A stretch of 64,000 nucleotides of DNA. It comes from Defluviitaleaceae bacterium (GTDB taxonomy: Bacteria > Bacillota > Clostridia > Lachnospirales > WQUN01). The notes beneath the pieces are model-generated. The model was not told where the DNA came from. It saw only the letters and a program-made list of their open reading frames with translations, and made no database searches. Where the stretch lies: assembly GCA_009780185.1 (NCBI GenBank), contig WRAN01000012.1, positions 1 to 64,000 of the forward strand, in the 5' to 3' direction. Both the position numbers and the translations under genes were made by a program. This document shows positions 9,227-17,659 of this stretch, one piece after another; the first letter of the stretch is position 1, and each line of letters begins with the position of its first letter.

Positions 9227-9951
9227 ATGAAAGATATTTTTCTAGATGTTTAAAGAGGGACATGCGACTTGGCTTTCAGATCCATATCTAGTAGCTGCCT
9301 CTTTCCGCGATTCAAATGCAAGTTGGCAAGGATTCCCCATCACTGACTTATATCCAATTCCGACAGGAACTATCAACCCCTTTGATGCTTCTCTCCAATC
9401 TAGCAATGAAATCACATATTCATATTCAGAAAATACTTGGATGAGAGATATGCAGCTGCACCACGAAAATGCACTACCAGAGCCTATTACAATAATTGGC
9501 AACACTTTATATCTCGACCAGGTAGAGGCTATCTTTATATCTGATAGAGAAAGAATTGAGTCACTTTGGCCGGATATAGACTTACATCGCAACGACATCT
9601 TCGATATAATGCCAAACGGTTAGTATATTCGCCACTTCAACGTAGAAATAATATGGCAGAAGGTATTGGAGAGCCGTATGTGAATATGCTAGGCAAGGAG
9701 CCTTTAAGATTTGAAATTACTAATTCAACAACTTTCGAGTTCGTGGATTATAATCTTAGCTATCTGACACTTCAGAGGAAGGCAACCGCTTGCGTATCAC
9801 TAACATGGAAGATTTTTTGACGGCAAGACCTAACATAGTTGATGAATCATTAATAGGCGCATCAACTTTCCGGTGAGTAGCTTTGTTTGTACAGATGAAC
9901 GAAAGCGGCCAAGTGATAAGCGTAGTTGAGGAATTTCTCCTAACTCAATAA
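9227..9951 (+). pseudogene. Decayed gene downstream of blaI
   Basis: Coding-like sequence runs through this stretch but in changing frames: MKDIFLDV from 9227; then a frame from 9246 to 9623 (FKEGHATWLSDPYLVAAS...IFDIMPNG); then a frame over about 9625-9820 (GEPYVNMLGKEPLRFEITN...YLTLQRK); then a third frame from about 9790 to 9951 containing NMEDFLTARPNIVDESL, an in-frame TGA at 9874-9876, and MNESGQVISVVEEFLLTQ before TAA. Position right after blaI is where a BlaR1/M56 sensor normally lies, but I see no HExxH motif, so what was here originally is uncertain. Multiple frameshifts plus a nonsense codon make a pseudogene the simplest reading. Confidence 0.65.
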
Positions 9952-9982
9952 AACGTAATAAGCCTGTATCTAAAACGTAATC

Positions 9983-10046
9983 ATAACCCTCTAGAATTCA
10001 TGAATCTTCCATGATACATTTCTGGGAATAGAGGGTTATTTTTTTG
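9983..10046 (+). terminator. Rho-independent terminator
   Basis: Perfect 11-bp stem ATAACCCTCTA (9983-9993) / TAGAGGGTTAT (10029-10039) followed by a run of T to 10046. It closes the blaI/pseudogene unit. Confidence 0.85.
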
Positions 10047-10150
10047 CCCTGTTTTTCACAAATGTAACAGATGTTTAAGAATTAACCAATTGACACCTAC
10101 AGCTGTGGATGGTACCTTACAAATGCAGCATAGGCGGTAGGAGGCATAAT

Positions 10151-11833
10151 ATGAAAAATAAAGGTAAATTGATTGCAGCTATATGCACACTATCAATACT
10201 AATGGTGGCAATTCCTCTTTTTGCTACATATGCAAATAGACCCGTTACAGTGACAATAGATGGACATCAAGTCAGCTTTCAAGATCAAGACCCAATTATG
10301 CGTAGTAACAGAGTACTCGTACCTGTTCGTGGTGTTTTTGAACATATGGGCTTTGAGGTAACCTGGAACTATGAAGAGCGCGTAGCAAGATTAGAAAACC
10401 ATGAAACTGACACAGTTGTAATAATACCAGCTGGAATGAACTCTTTTGTTGTCAACGGAAACGTGATTACACCAGATGTGCCCCAGCATATGGTAAATAA
10501 TAGAATGTTGCTTCCACTACGTGCAATCTCAGAAGCCTTAGGCGGCTCTGCCGAATGGAATGACGCAAACAGAGTTGCAATGATTACGAGCCCAAACTCA
10601 AACGATGTCGAGTCAACACCTGAACCGACTCCAGAACCAACACCAGAACCAGAAGACACTGACAACACTCCTGGGCGAAATCAGGCGCTAATTGGCACAT
10701 GGTATTTAGCTGAACTTGAATATTATGTGTTTGAGTACAATGGAAGAGGTTCTCAGGTAGGAGTACTAGATTTTTATTGGTCAACATATACTGATAAGTT
10801 GATGCTGTGCATAACACCTGATTTGTGTGGTGACACCTGTATTGCACCAGTAGAATGGTATTATTATATATCAGATGACAATCTAACCTTAACCAGCCCA
10901 TTATATCCTGATTTGTCTTTTGTTTTTTCAAGAACTCCAGACGCAGCCCCCCCAACCCCTGGGCCTGATTACCCAGGAACCCAAAAAGAACGGAATCAAG
11001 AGTTAGTTGGCTCTTGGTATTCTCATGGGGTCGAGCATTATGTATTCGAATACAACGGACGAGGCTCTCAATTTGGAGGGACTAGTATTATTTGGTGGAC
11101 AACAAGTGACCGATTAATGCTTTGTATAACCCCAGATTTATGCGGAGAGACTTGCATTGCCCCTGTACCATGGTATTACAATATTGAAGAGGATACACTA
11201 ACCCTGACAAGCACAACAATACCAGACATATACTTTATTTTTTCTAGACCATATATTCCAGAACCAACGCCATCTCCATCGCCTCCTACCCCAACGCCTA
11301 CCCCTGCATCAACACCTGCGCCGGGAGAGAGCCCTTTGCATGACCCGTTTCTAAGCACAATGTCCAATATACAAATACCGGACAGACACCAAACACCTGA
11401 AGAGAGAGATGAGTGGATAAATGAATATCACAGCAATGGTGGCCCAAGTGCTTTTGAGTTGGCAGTTGTTAACTTGATTAATAATGTCCGAGAAGAGCAT
11501 GGTCTTAATCGATTATATATAAATGATAATTTGATGCAGGCTACCCGCTTCTATGCTCAAACAATGGTTAACTTAAACTTACCTCTTGGAAGCCGTCAAG
11601 GCCCTTACGGAGGATCTATTGGAACAGCATACTCATTTGGCGTAACCATTGAAATGTGGAGTGGAGGTAATGGAAATGGAGGTGGATGGACTCCGGCTGC
11701 AATTGTAAGCAGATGGATGGATTCACCAGGGCATAGGGCCTATATTCTTCATCTGCGCCATACAAGTATTGGATTCGGCTCTCATTTGGGAGGACGTTTT
11801 GGGGTTTTCCATTACTTATTATTAAGCAATTAG
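10151..11833 (+). CDS. Secreted CAP-domain protein with stalk-like N-terminus
   Basis: 560-residue exported protein. The start is the ATG at 10151, 6 nt after AGGAGG (10139-10144), followed by a signal peptide (KGKLIAAICTLSILMVAIPLFA). Domain order: a copper-amine-oxidase-N-like 'stalk' domain (VTIDGHQVSF...LVPVRGVFEHMG and NRMLLPLRAISEALGG); a Pro/Glu linker; two tandem ~83-residue repeats each starting RNQ(A/E)L(I/V)G(T/S)WY and containing FEYNGRGSQ and LMLCITPDLCG(D/E)TCIAP; a second Pro/Thr/Ser-rich linker; and a C-terminal CAP/SCP domain (FELAVVNLINNVREEHGL...WMDSPGHRAYIL). CAP proteins are extracellular; their bacterial role is mostly unknown. The repeat resembles no domain I can name; two conserved cysteines per copy suggest a disulfide or metal site. 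Confidence 0.85.
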   Translation: MKNKGKLIAAICTLSILMVAIPLFATYANRPVTVTIDGHQVSFQDQDPIMRSNRVLVPVRGVFEHMGFEVTWNYEERVARLENHETDTVVIIPAGMNSFVVNGNVITPDVPQHMVNNRMLLPLRAISEALGGSAEWNDANRVAMITSPNSNDVESTPEPTPEPTPEPEDTDNTPGRNQALIGTWYLAELEYYVFEYNGRGSQVGVLDFYWSTYTDKLMLCITPDLCGDTCIAPVEWYYYISDDNLTLTSPLYPDLSFVFSRTPDAAPPTPGPDYPGTQKERNQELVGSWYSHGVEHYVFEYNGRGSQFGGTSIIWWTTSDRLMLCITPDLCGETCIAPVPWYYNIEEDTLTLTSTTIPDIYFIFSRPYIPEPTPSPSPPTPTPTPASTPAPGESPLHDPFLSTMSNIQIPDRHQTPEERDEWINEYHSNGGPSAFELAVVNLINNVREEHGLNRLYINDNLMQATRFYAQTMVNLNLPLGSRQGPYGGSIGTAYSFGVTIEMWSGGNGNGGGWTPAAIVSRWMDSPGHRAYILHLRHTSIGFGSHLGGRFGVFHYLLLSN

Positions 11834-11860
11834 CTATCGGTAATTGTTAATTTTGTTTAA

Positions 11861-11885
11861 AAGGAGCAGAAGTGCTCCTTTTTCA
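11861..11885 (+). terminator. Rho-independent terminator
   Basis: Stem AAGGAGCA (11861-11868) / TGCTCCTT (11873-11880) with a 4-nt loop and a following T run, 27 nt after the CAP-protein stop codon. Confidence 0.85.
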
Positions 11886-12034
11886 TTATCACCAACTCAA
11901 TATTAAAAATTGAGTCTGAAAAAGACAACTTCTCCTATCTCAATTATTAAGATTGTGTTACATGAGGATGTCTTTGATTTACGCAATAATTAAGATTAAG
12001 ATGTGCGCATATTACAAAGAGAGGACTTGATTAT

Positions 12035-13003
12035 TTGAAATGGACTAAGGCTGTAATCACTTCCCCACCCTCTGGAACAGAGTTAATCATAGGGCTCTTG
12101 TTGGATTTAGGGATTTATGGCATTGAGATAATTGATCCTTTTGAGAGGCAAAAGCATCTCGCCGAAACTTCACAATACTGGGACTATGTGGATGATAGTC
12201 TTTTATCCTCCACATCATCCAATCTTGCAGATATTGTCTTCCATCTTGGAACCGACACTGAAAGCATGAACACTCTTCGCCTTGTATGTAATCAGCTTGA
12301 AAATATATCTAATCAGTTTCCTGACATTTTTACTACCAAGTCCACCCTTTCACATGAAGTGGTTTCAGATTCAGATTGGCTTCACGAATGGAAAAAGTAT
12401 TTTCATCCTATAAAAATCGGCAAGGTTTTAATTGTGCCTGAATGGGACATAAATACTTATGAAAATGACGTTATCTTTAGAATTGATCCTGGCTCTGCTT
12501 TTGGCACAGGCCAACATGCCACCACAATGCTTTGCGTCAAAGCACTAGAAGAGAACTTGCGCGCAAATGATTCTGTCCTGGACATTGGCTGCGGCAGTGG
12601 GATTCTATCAATTATTAGCCTGCTCTTGGGGGCAAGATTTGCATTAGGATGTGATATTGATCCTGCTGCAGTTGAAGTCACCAGGAAAAACCTTCTTCTT
12701 AACACTGCTGATCCATCCTTACTTGATGTTTATGTAGGAGATATTCTCACTTCTAGTGAATTGCAAAAGATCGTTAGTCAATTCAAGTATAATATCATTA
12801 CTGCTAATATTGTTGCAGATGTCATTATTAATCTTGCATCTCTTATCCCTCCCCTACTTTCAGATAATGGACTATTTATTACCTCCGGCATCATTGATGA
12901 AAGACTTCCCAATGTGAAAGACAATCTTTTAAAGAATGGATTCACTATTATTGATGAAACAGCTCATGAAGGCTGGTGCTGTCTGGTTGCTACTCATGGG
13001 TAA
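12035..13003 (+). CDS. prmA: Ribosomal protein L11 methyltransferase
   Basis: 322-residue SAM-dependent enzyme that methylates ribosomal protein L11. The N-terminal domain (1-~130) is for L11 recognition; the Rossmann domain shows FGTGQHATTMLCVKALEE, motif I VLDIGCGSGILSI and DIDPAAVEVTRKN, as in PrmA. Start is TTG at 12035 (TTG AAA TGG ACT), with AGAGAGG about 10 nt upstream. The end overlaps the rsmE start by 8 nt. The prmA-rsmE pair is a common arrangement in Firmicutes and supports both calls. Confidence 0.94.
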   Translation: MKWTKAVITSPPSGTELIIGLLLDLGIYGIEIIDPFERQKHLAETSQYWDYVDDSLLSSTSSNLADIVFHLGTDTESMNTLRLVCNQLENISNQFPDIFTTKSTLSHEVVSDSDWLHEWKKYFHPIKIGKVLIVPEWDINTYENDVIFRIDPGSAFGTGQHATTMLCVKALEENLRANDSVLDIGCGSGILSIISLLLGARFALGCDIDPAAVEVTRKNLLLNTADPSLLDVYVGDILTSSELQKIVSQFKYNIITANIVADVIINLASLIPPLLSDNGLFITSGIIDERLPNVKDNLLKNGFTIIDETAHEGWCCLVATHG

Positions 13004-13724
13004 GCACTTTTTCAAACCACACAATAAAGACGGTGACAGTGTATTCTTTGATAATGATACAGCACACCATATGGTTAATGTTCTTCGGCTTTCTTTAGAC
13101 CAAGATGTACTTCTTTGTGACGGCTTTGGAACTGATTACACCGCAAAGGTTACCTCTGTCACAAGAAAGCCGGCATCTATTACACTTACTTTGCTTAACT
13201 CCTTCCCTTGCCACACTGAGCCTCCTATTCCAGTTACTCTTTATCAGAGTATTCCCAAGGGAGATAAGATGGATTGGATTATTGAAAAATGTATTGAAGT
13301 TGGGGTTTCTACGATTGTTCCAGTATATGCTTCTCGTTCTGAGGCTAAATTTAAGGATCCAATCAAGAAAATGGAAAGGTATAACCGTATTGCATATTCG
13401 GCAGCAAGTCAAAGTATGCGTGGTGTTCTACCAAAGGTTTTATTGCCTATGAGTTTCAAAGATGCACTTAGAAATGATACTGCTCTCACTTTGGTTGCTT
13501 ATGAGAAGGAGCAAGGCAATACTATAAAATCGACATTGTGCAAAATTCCGCCTGAGCCTATTTCAGTATGGATAGGGCCGGAGGGCGGCTTTGAAAGTAC
13601 TGAAATTAACTGTTTATCCAGAGAAAAGTCCGCTTTTTCTGTGAGTTTGGGCGCTAGTATTCTCAGGACTGAAACTGCAGGAGTTGTAGCTCTTGCACAA
13701 ATATTATGCATATGGGGCCAGTGA
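12996..13724 (+). CDS. rsmE: 16S rRNA m3U1498 methyltransferase
   Basis: 242-residue SPOUT-class methyltransferase that modifies U1498 of 16S rRNA. Diagnostic segments are LYQSIPKGDKMDWIIEKC.EVGVSTIVPV, ASRSEAKF, IGPEGGFESTEI and the knot motif SLGASILRTETAGVVAL. I chose the ATG at 12996 (MGKHFFKPHNKDGD) although an open frame extends further upstream inside prmA, because family members begin about here. The start overlaps the prmA stop (ATGGGTAA), implying translational coupling; there is no strong separate ribosome binding site. Confidence 0.93.
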   Translation: MGKHFFKPHNKDGDSVFFDNDTAHHMVNVLRLSLDQDVLLCDGFGTDYTAKVTSVTRKPASITLTLLNSFPCHTEPPIPVTLYQSIPKGDKMDWIIEKCIEVGVSTIVPVYASRSEAKFKDPIKKMERYNRIAYSAASQSMRGVLPKVLLPMSFKDALRNDTALTLVAYEKEQGNTIKSTLCKIPPEPISVWIGPEGGFESTEINCLSREKSAFSVSLGASILRTETAGVVALAQILCIWGQ

Positions 13725-13725
13725 A

Positions 13726-14826
13726 TTGATATATTTTGATAATGCTGCAACTACTAAGCCTATTTCGTCTAGCAGAGATTTTTATAACCCCTCTTCACCT
13801 CACGGCCTTGGCCTTAGCGCTCAGCGCACACTGAGGGAGGCCAGGAATAAAGTCTTGGCTGGGATTCATAAAACACTTGATTATTCAGGACAAAACAACA
13901 TCCCTGAAGGGGATATTATTTTTACTTCTGGGGGCACTGAGGCAAACACTCTCGCTATTGTTGGATATTCCCTTGCACATTCTAGGCAAAGTTTACGTAT
14001 TGTTACAGCTAATTATGAGCATCCCTCCATTCTTTCTTCTGTCCAGTTTTCATGTGAAAGAGGCTGGGCTATCTCGGTGCCTTTGGACAATCTGCCTACA
14101 GATGGAGCCGTTTTGCTTTCTATTTCCCAGGTTGGACATGAAACTGGTGATATTAATGATATAAGAAAAATTGCGCAGGAAATCAAAGACAAGAATCCTT
14201 CCGTTGTTATTCATGTCGATGGGGCTCAGGGGTTTTGCAAAGAGTTGATATCTCTTGATGGGGTAGATATGTACAGCTTTAGCGGCCACAAAGTCCATGG
14301 CCCTTATGGCGTTGGAGGACTTTGGGTTCGCAAAGGGGTTAGATTGGTGCCACTACAGCCTGGCGGAGGGCAGGAAGGCGGACTTCGTGGAGGCACTGAA
14401 AATGTGTCTGGTATTGTTCAGATGGCTGAAGCTGTTGAAAACCTTGCACCTGCGCTTGATGATAACCGCTTGCATGTCGCTAAAATTAAGTCCATTGTTA
14501 TGGGCATAATAGATGATTTGCCTGATGTTTTAGTTAACTCCTTGGGAGATACATCACCATATTTACTTAATATGAGCTTTCTTGGTGTTAAGGGTGAAGT
14601 CTTAGTTCATGCCCTTTCTGCTAAAGGGCTTTATGTATCTATGGGTGCTGCTTGCCGTAGCCGCAGCAAAGCCAAATCGGACTTAGAACTTATGGGGTTT
14701 GAGCGACAGGTTGCAGAGTCTGCTATTCGATTTAGTTTTTCTCCTTATAATACAATCCCGGAAGCAGAAATTGCAAGGGGATTGATTACTGATGAAGTTA
14801 ATAGATTCCGAAAGATGAGAGGATGA
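13726..14826 (+). CDS. Cysteine desulfurase (NifS/IscS family)
   Basis: 366-residue PLP enzyme releasing sulfur from cysteine as an enzyme-bound persulfide. Seen motifs: N-terminal IYFDNAATTKP, GGTEANTLAI, HVDGAQGF, the PLP lysine in SFSGHKVHGPYGVGGLWV, and the catalytic cysteine loop SMGAACRSRSKAKSDLELMG. The start is most likely the TTG at 13726, one nt after the rsmE TGA, because homologues begin (M/L)IYFDNAAT. thiI follows 6 nt after the stop, the usual pairing for tRNA 4-thiouridine synthesis; the enzyme is therefore probably the dedicated sulfur donor to ThiI (NifZ-like role) and not a general Fe-S cluster desulfurase. Confidence 0.92.
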   Translation: MIYFDNAATTKPISSSRDFYNPSSPHGLGLSAQRTLREARNKVLAGIHKTLDYSGQNNIPEGDIIFTSGGTEANTLAIVGYSLAHSRQSLRIVTANYEHPSILSSVQFSCERGWAISVPLDNLPTDGAVLLSISQVGHETGDINDIRKIAQEIKDKNPSVVIHVDGAQGFCKELISLDGVDMYSFSGHKVHGPYGVGGLWVRKGVRLVPLQPGGGQEGGLRGGTENVSGIVQMAEAVENLAPALDDNRLHVAKIKSIVMGIIDDLPDVLVNSLGDTSPYLLNMSFLGVKGEVLVHALSAKGLYVSMGAACRSRSKAKSDLELMGFERQVAESAIRFSFSPYNTIPEAEIARGLITDEVNRFRKMRG

Positions 14827-14832
14827 CCATAT

Positions 14833-16020
14833 GTGGTAGATACTAAGACTGTTTTGATAGTAAAATATGGAGAAATTGCTCTACGTAAAGGAAACCGGGC
14901 ATTTTATGAGCGCCGTGTTATGGATACCATCCGAGCAAACATTAAAGGGCTTCCAGGTGGTTTACGAGTTATGCGTGAGCAAGGGCGTTTTCTTATTGAG
15001 GCAAAGGATGGGGATATTAATGTCCAGCTTGTTCTTGAACGGATTAAGAATATTTTTGGGATCGCTGGGTTTTCCATATGTATTAAAACCAATGCTCGTG
15101 ATATTGATGAACTTTGTGAAATTGCTATCAAATATTTTATAGATTCCGGCCTTAGCGCAAAGTCATTCAAAGTAATAACAAAGCGGAGCGATAAATCATA
15201 TCCACTGCTTTCCAATAATGTATCAGCTCGGATTGGCGAAGCCATTTTTGAATATTTTCCTGGTATTAAGGTGGATCTGCATAACCCTGAGACTACTCTT
15301 TGGGTTGAGATTCGGAATAGTGTTTATTTCTACGTAAACTCAATTGAAGGTACTGGTGGACTGCCATATGGATCTTCCGGTAAAGGAGTACTCCTGTTAT
15401 CTGGTGGACTAGATAGCCCTATTGCCGGGTATGTTACTGCTAGGCGTGGGGTTGAGCTATCTCCTATTTACTTTCACTCACCCCCATTTGTGTCAGAAGG
15501 AGCCGCTGACAAGGTTCGAGATTTAGCTAAAGTGATTTGCAGATACACTGGGGCTATCAGCGTTAATATTATTCCGTTTACGGATGTTCAGATGTTTCTG
15601 AAGGAGCATGTTCATGAGGAGAAGCTAACAATTTTCTTGAAACGTGCCATGATTCGCATCGCCAGTATGTATGCCAAAAAAGTTGGAGCGCAGTGTCTTA
15701 TTACCGGAGATAGCATTGGACAGGTTGCAAGTCAGACTATCCAAAGCATTGCAGCAGTAGAATCTGCTGCGCTGTATACAATTTTGCGACCTCTTGCCGC
15801 TATGGATAAGCAGCAAATTATTGATATTGCTAAGGATATTGGCACCTTTGATATTTCAATACGACCTTTTGACGATTGCTGTACTTTATTTGTTGCAAAG
15901 CACCCTGAGAGCAAGCCTAACGCTGCTGTTATTGAACGTATTGAGGCTAATCTTGAAGAGGAGCTTACTCCCTTACTCCTTCTGGCGCTAGAAAATGGGA
16001 TTACTGAAACAGTTAGCTAA
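14833..16020 (+). CDS. thiI: tRNA 4-thiouridine synthase ThiI
   Basis: 395-residue enzyme that adenylates U8 of tRNA and inserts sulfur; in some bacteria it also serves thiamine synthesis. Domain order: N-terminal ferredoxin-like/THUMP region (VLIVKYGEIALRKGNR...), then the PP-loop pyrophosphatase domain with SGGLDSPIAGYVTARRG and CLITGDSIGQVASQTIQS. There is no C-terminal rhodanese domain, as in Firmicutes, which fits sulfur delivery by the neighbouring desulfurase. Start is GTG at 14833, with GAGAGGATGA just upstream; the ATG at 14831 is out of frame and meets a stop at its third codon. Confidence 0.94.
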   Translation: MVDTKTVLIVKYGEIALRKGNRAFYERRVMDTIRANIKGLPGGLRVMREQGRFLIEAKDGDINVQLVLERIKNIFGIAGFSICIKTNARDIDELCEIAIKYFIDSGLSAKSFKVITKRSDKSYPLLSNNVSARIGEAIFEYFPGIKVDLHNPETTLWVEIRNSVYFYVNSIEGTGGLPYGSSGKGVLLLSGGLDSPIAGYVTARRGVELSPIYFHSPPFVSEGAADKVRDLAKVICRYTGAISVNIIPFTDVQMFLKEHVHEEKLTIFLKRAMIRIASMYAKKVGAQCLITGDSIGQVASQTIQSIAAVESAALYTILRPLAAMDKQQIIDIAKDIGTFDISIRPFDDCCTLFVAKHPESKPNAAVIERIEANLEEELTPLLLLALENGITETVS

Positions 16021-16116
16021 CGCTACAGATACTTTCCTGTCTTGTATTCTGATTAAGGCGCTAAAGAATGTAACACCAAACGAGTGATCGCTTCTTTTTG
16101 ACGAGGGAGATTTATT

Positions 16117-16632
16117 TTGAGATTATTTCATGTAAGTGAGGATCCGAATATAAAGGACTTTATTCCTCGGATTCCCTATCGGCAAGACTTGGATCAATCA
16201 CAAGGATTGGTATGGGCTTTAAATGAGCGCTGTTTGCCTAATTTCCTTACTCCTAGGGACTGCCCTCGAGTGGCATATCATGTAGGGATTAATACCAGGG
16301 CTGATGACATTGATATATTCTTCTCGTCGGGCGCTCGCCATGTTGTAGCTATTGAACATGGATGGTTTTCTATTATAGCTTCTGCTAAGTTATATTTATA
16401 TGAATTTGATCCTATAAACTTTCACTTACAAGATGATACTGCTGGCTATTATATTTCTCATCATACTGAAAGGCCTATAGATATCATTGAAATTCGGGAT
16501 TTATTTGGCGCATTGTTTGAGCGCGATGTAGAGGTTAGGATATTAAACAGATTATGGGATTTACGTGATAAAGTATTAGTATCTTCCCTTAATTGGTCTT
16601 TCTGCCGCATGGGTAACGCCCGCCCTCGTTAA
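16117..16632 (+). CDS. DUF6886-like protein
   Basis: 171-residue soluble protein with no signal or membrane segment. It begins RLFHVSEDPNIKDFIPRIP and contains QGLVWALNERCLPNFLTPRDCPRV, a pattern I associate with the uncharacterised DUF6886 family; the start is TTG (16117) preceded by GAGGGAG. Several His, Asp and Cys residues in conserved-looking positions (H in YHVG, CLPNFLTPRDCPR) hint at an enzyme, but no function is known. It follows thiI by 96 nt and ends at a strong terminator. Confidence 0.7.
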   Translation: MRLFHVSEDPNIKDFIPRIPYRQDLDQSQGLVWALNERCLPNFLTPRDCPRVAYHVGINTRADDIDIFFSSGARHVVAIEHGWFSIIASAKLYLYEFDPINFHLQDDTAGYYISHHTERPIDIIEIRDLFGALFERDVEVRILNRLWDLRDKVLVSSLNWSFCRMGNARPR

Positions 16633-16634
16633 TA

Positions 16635-16677
16635 AAAAAGGAGCAATCACTGCTAGTTGGCATGATTGCTCCTTTTT
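16635..16677. terminator. Bidirectional terminator
   Basis: Perfect 15-bp stem AAAAAGGAGCAATCA (16635-16649) / TGATTGCTCCTTTTT (16663-16677). It lies between convergent genes (DUF6886-like on +, aquaporin on -) and has A/T tracts on both sides, so it can serve both. Confidence 0.9.
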
Positions 16678-16777
16678 GTTGAGAGTTTATTCAGATTCGG
16701 CTATCTGTCGCTAAAACTGCGGAAATGCTTGAGATTTTTAGCTCAAACGGGATCCTTCCTTTAATTTACAATAGAGA

Positions 16778-17446
16778 CTATTTTTTAGCTATGAATCTAT
16801 ATGCTACCACTGCGAGGATTGCACCAACTAGTGGGGCTAAGATAAATATCCATACATATGACAGGGCATCACCACCAGCAAAAATCGCGGGACCCAAGCT
16901 TCTTGCCGGATTTACTGATGTTCCTGTTAGTGGGATTCCTACTATATGAACTAGTACCAGCGTGAGACCTATCACTAAGCCGGCCACATTTGCCATTTTT
17001 TCTTGGGCTGTAACGCCTAAAATTGCTAGTACGAAAATGAAGGTTAATACAATTTCCACAATGAAGGCACCACCTATTCCTAAGTCCCCTACGCCATTGG
17101 TTCCTAGACCGCCAGTGAGATCAGTCATTCCAAAAGCTTCCACCAATGCAAATAATAACGCCGCTGCCACGATGGCCCCTATCACTTGTGACATTACATA
17201 CCCTATAAAGTCTTTTATTGACAAGCGCTTATCTAGAAGCATTGAAAGGGAAACTGCTGGGTTAATATGGCAACCTGATACACCCCCGATTACATAGGCC
17301 ATAGCCACGATTGATAAACCAAAAGCAAAGGCTACAGCCAGGTGTCCTCCTTCCGCTCCAGCTCCTAGAAATATTGCGCTTCCGCATCCTAGAAATACCA
17401 ATGTGAAGGTTCCTATTATTTCCGCAACATACTTCTTTGTTCTCAT
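16778..17446 (-). CDS. Aquaporin (MIP family, AqpZ-like)
   Basis: 222-residue channel with six membrane segments and both half-helix NPA motifs: GCHINPAVSL (first) and GTSVNPARSLGPAIF (second). The NPARS form and the short length favour a water channel over a glycerol facilitator, whose second motif is usually NPARD. Start ATG at 17446 follows AAGGAG at 9 nt. It stands alone between the terminators at 16635 and 17571. Confidence 0.93.
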   Translation of the reverse strand: MRTKKYVAEIIGTFTLVFLGCGSAIFLGAGAEGGHLAVAFAFGLSIVAMAYVIGGVSGCHINPAVSLSMLLDKRLSIKDFIGYVMSQVIGAIVAAALLFALVEAFGMTDLTGGLGTNGVGDLGIGGAFIVEIVLTFIFVLAILGVTAQEKMANVAGLVIGLTLVLVHIVGIPLTGTSVNPARSLGPAIFAGGDALSYVWIFILAPLVGAILAVVAYRFIAKK

Positions 17447-17570
17447 GTTTCCATCTCCTTTATTTTTTATCTTTATTGCAGATTAAATGAGAAAATAAAA
17501 TCTTTATATCATTCGTATTCCAAATAAATTCATATGCTTTTTACTTGTAAACAGTATCAGTCACATAAGA

Positions 17571-17616
17571 AAATGCGGATATCCTCCTCTTATATAAGAA
17601 GGGGATACCCGCATTT
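17571..17616 (-). terminator. Rho-independent terminator of the AI-2E-type permease gene
   Basis: Stem AAATGCGGATATCC (17571-17584) against GGGATACCCGCATTT (17602-17616) with small mismatches; on the minus strand it is followed by TTTTC. It lies 43 nt past the stop of the gene ending at 17660. Confidence 0.75.
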
Positions 17617-17659
17617 ATTCTAACATAAGTTTTCCATCCGTAAATAGTAATGTTGGTGC

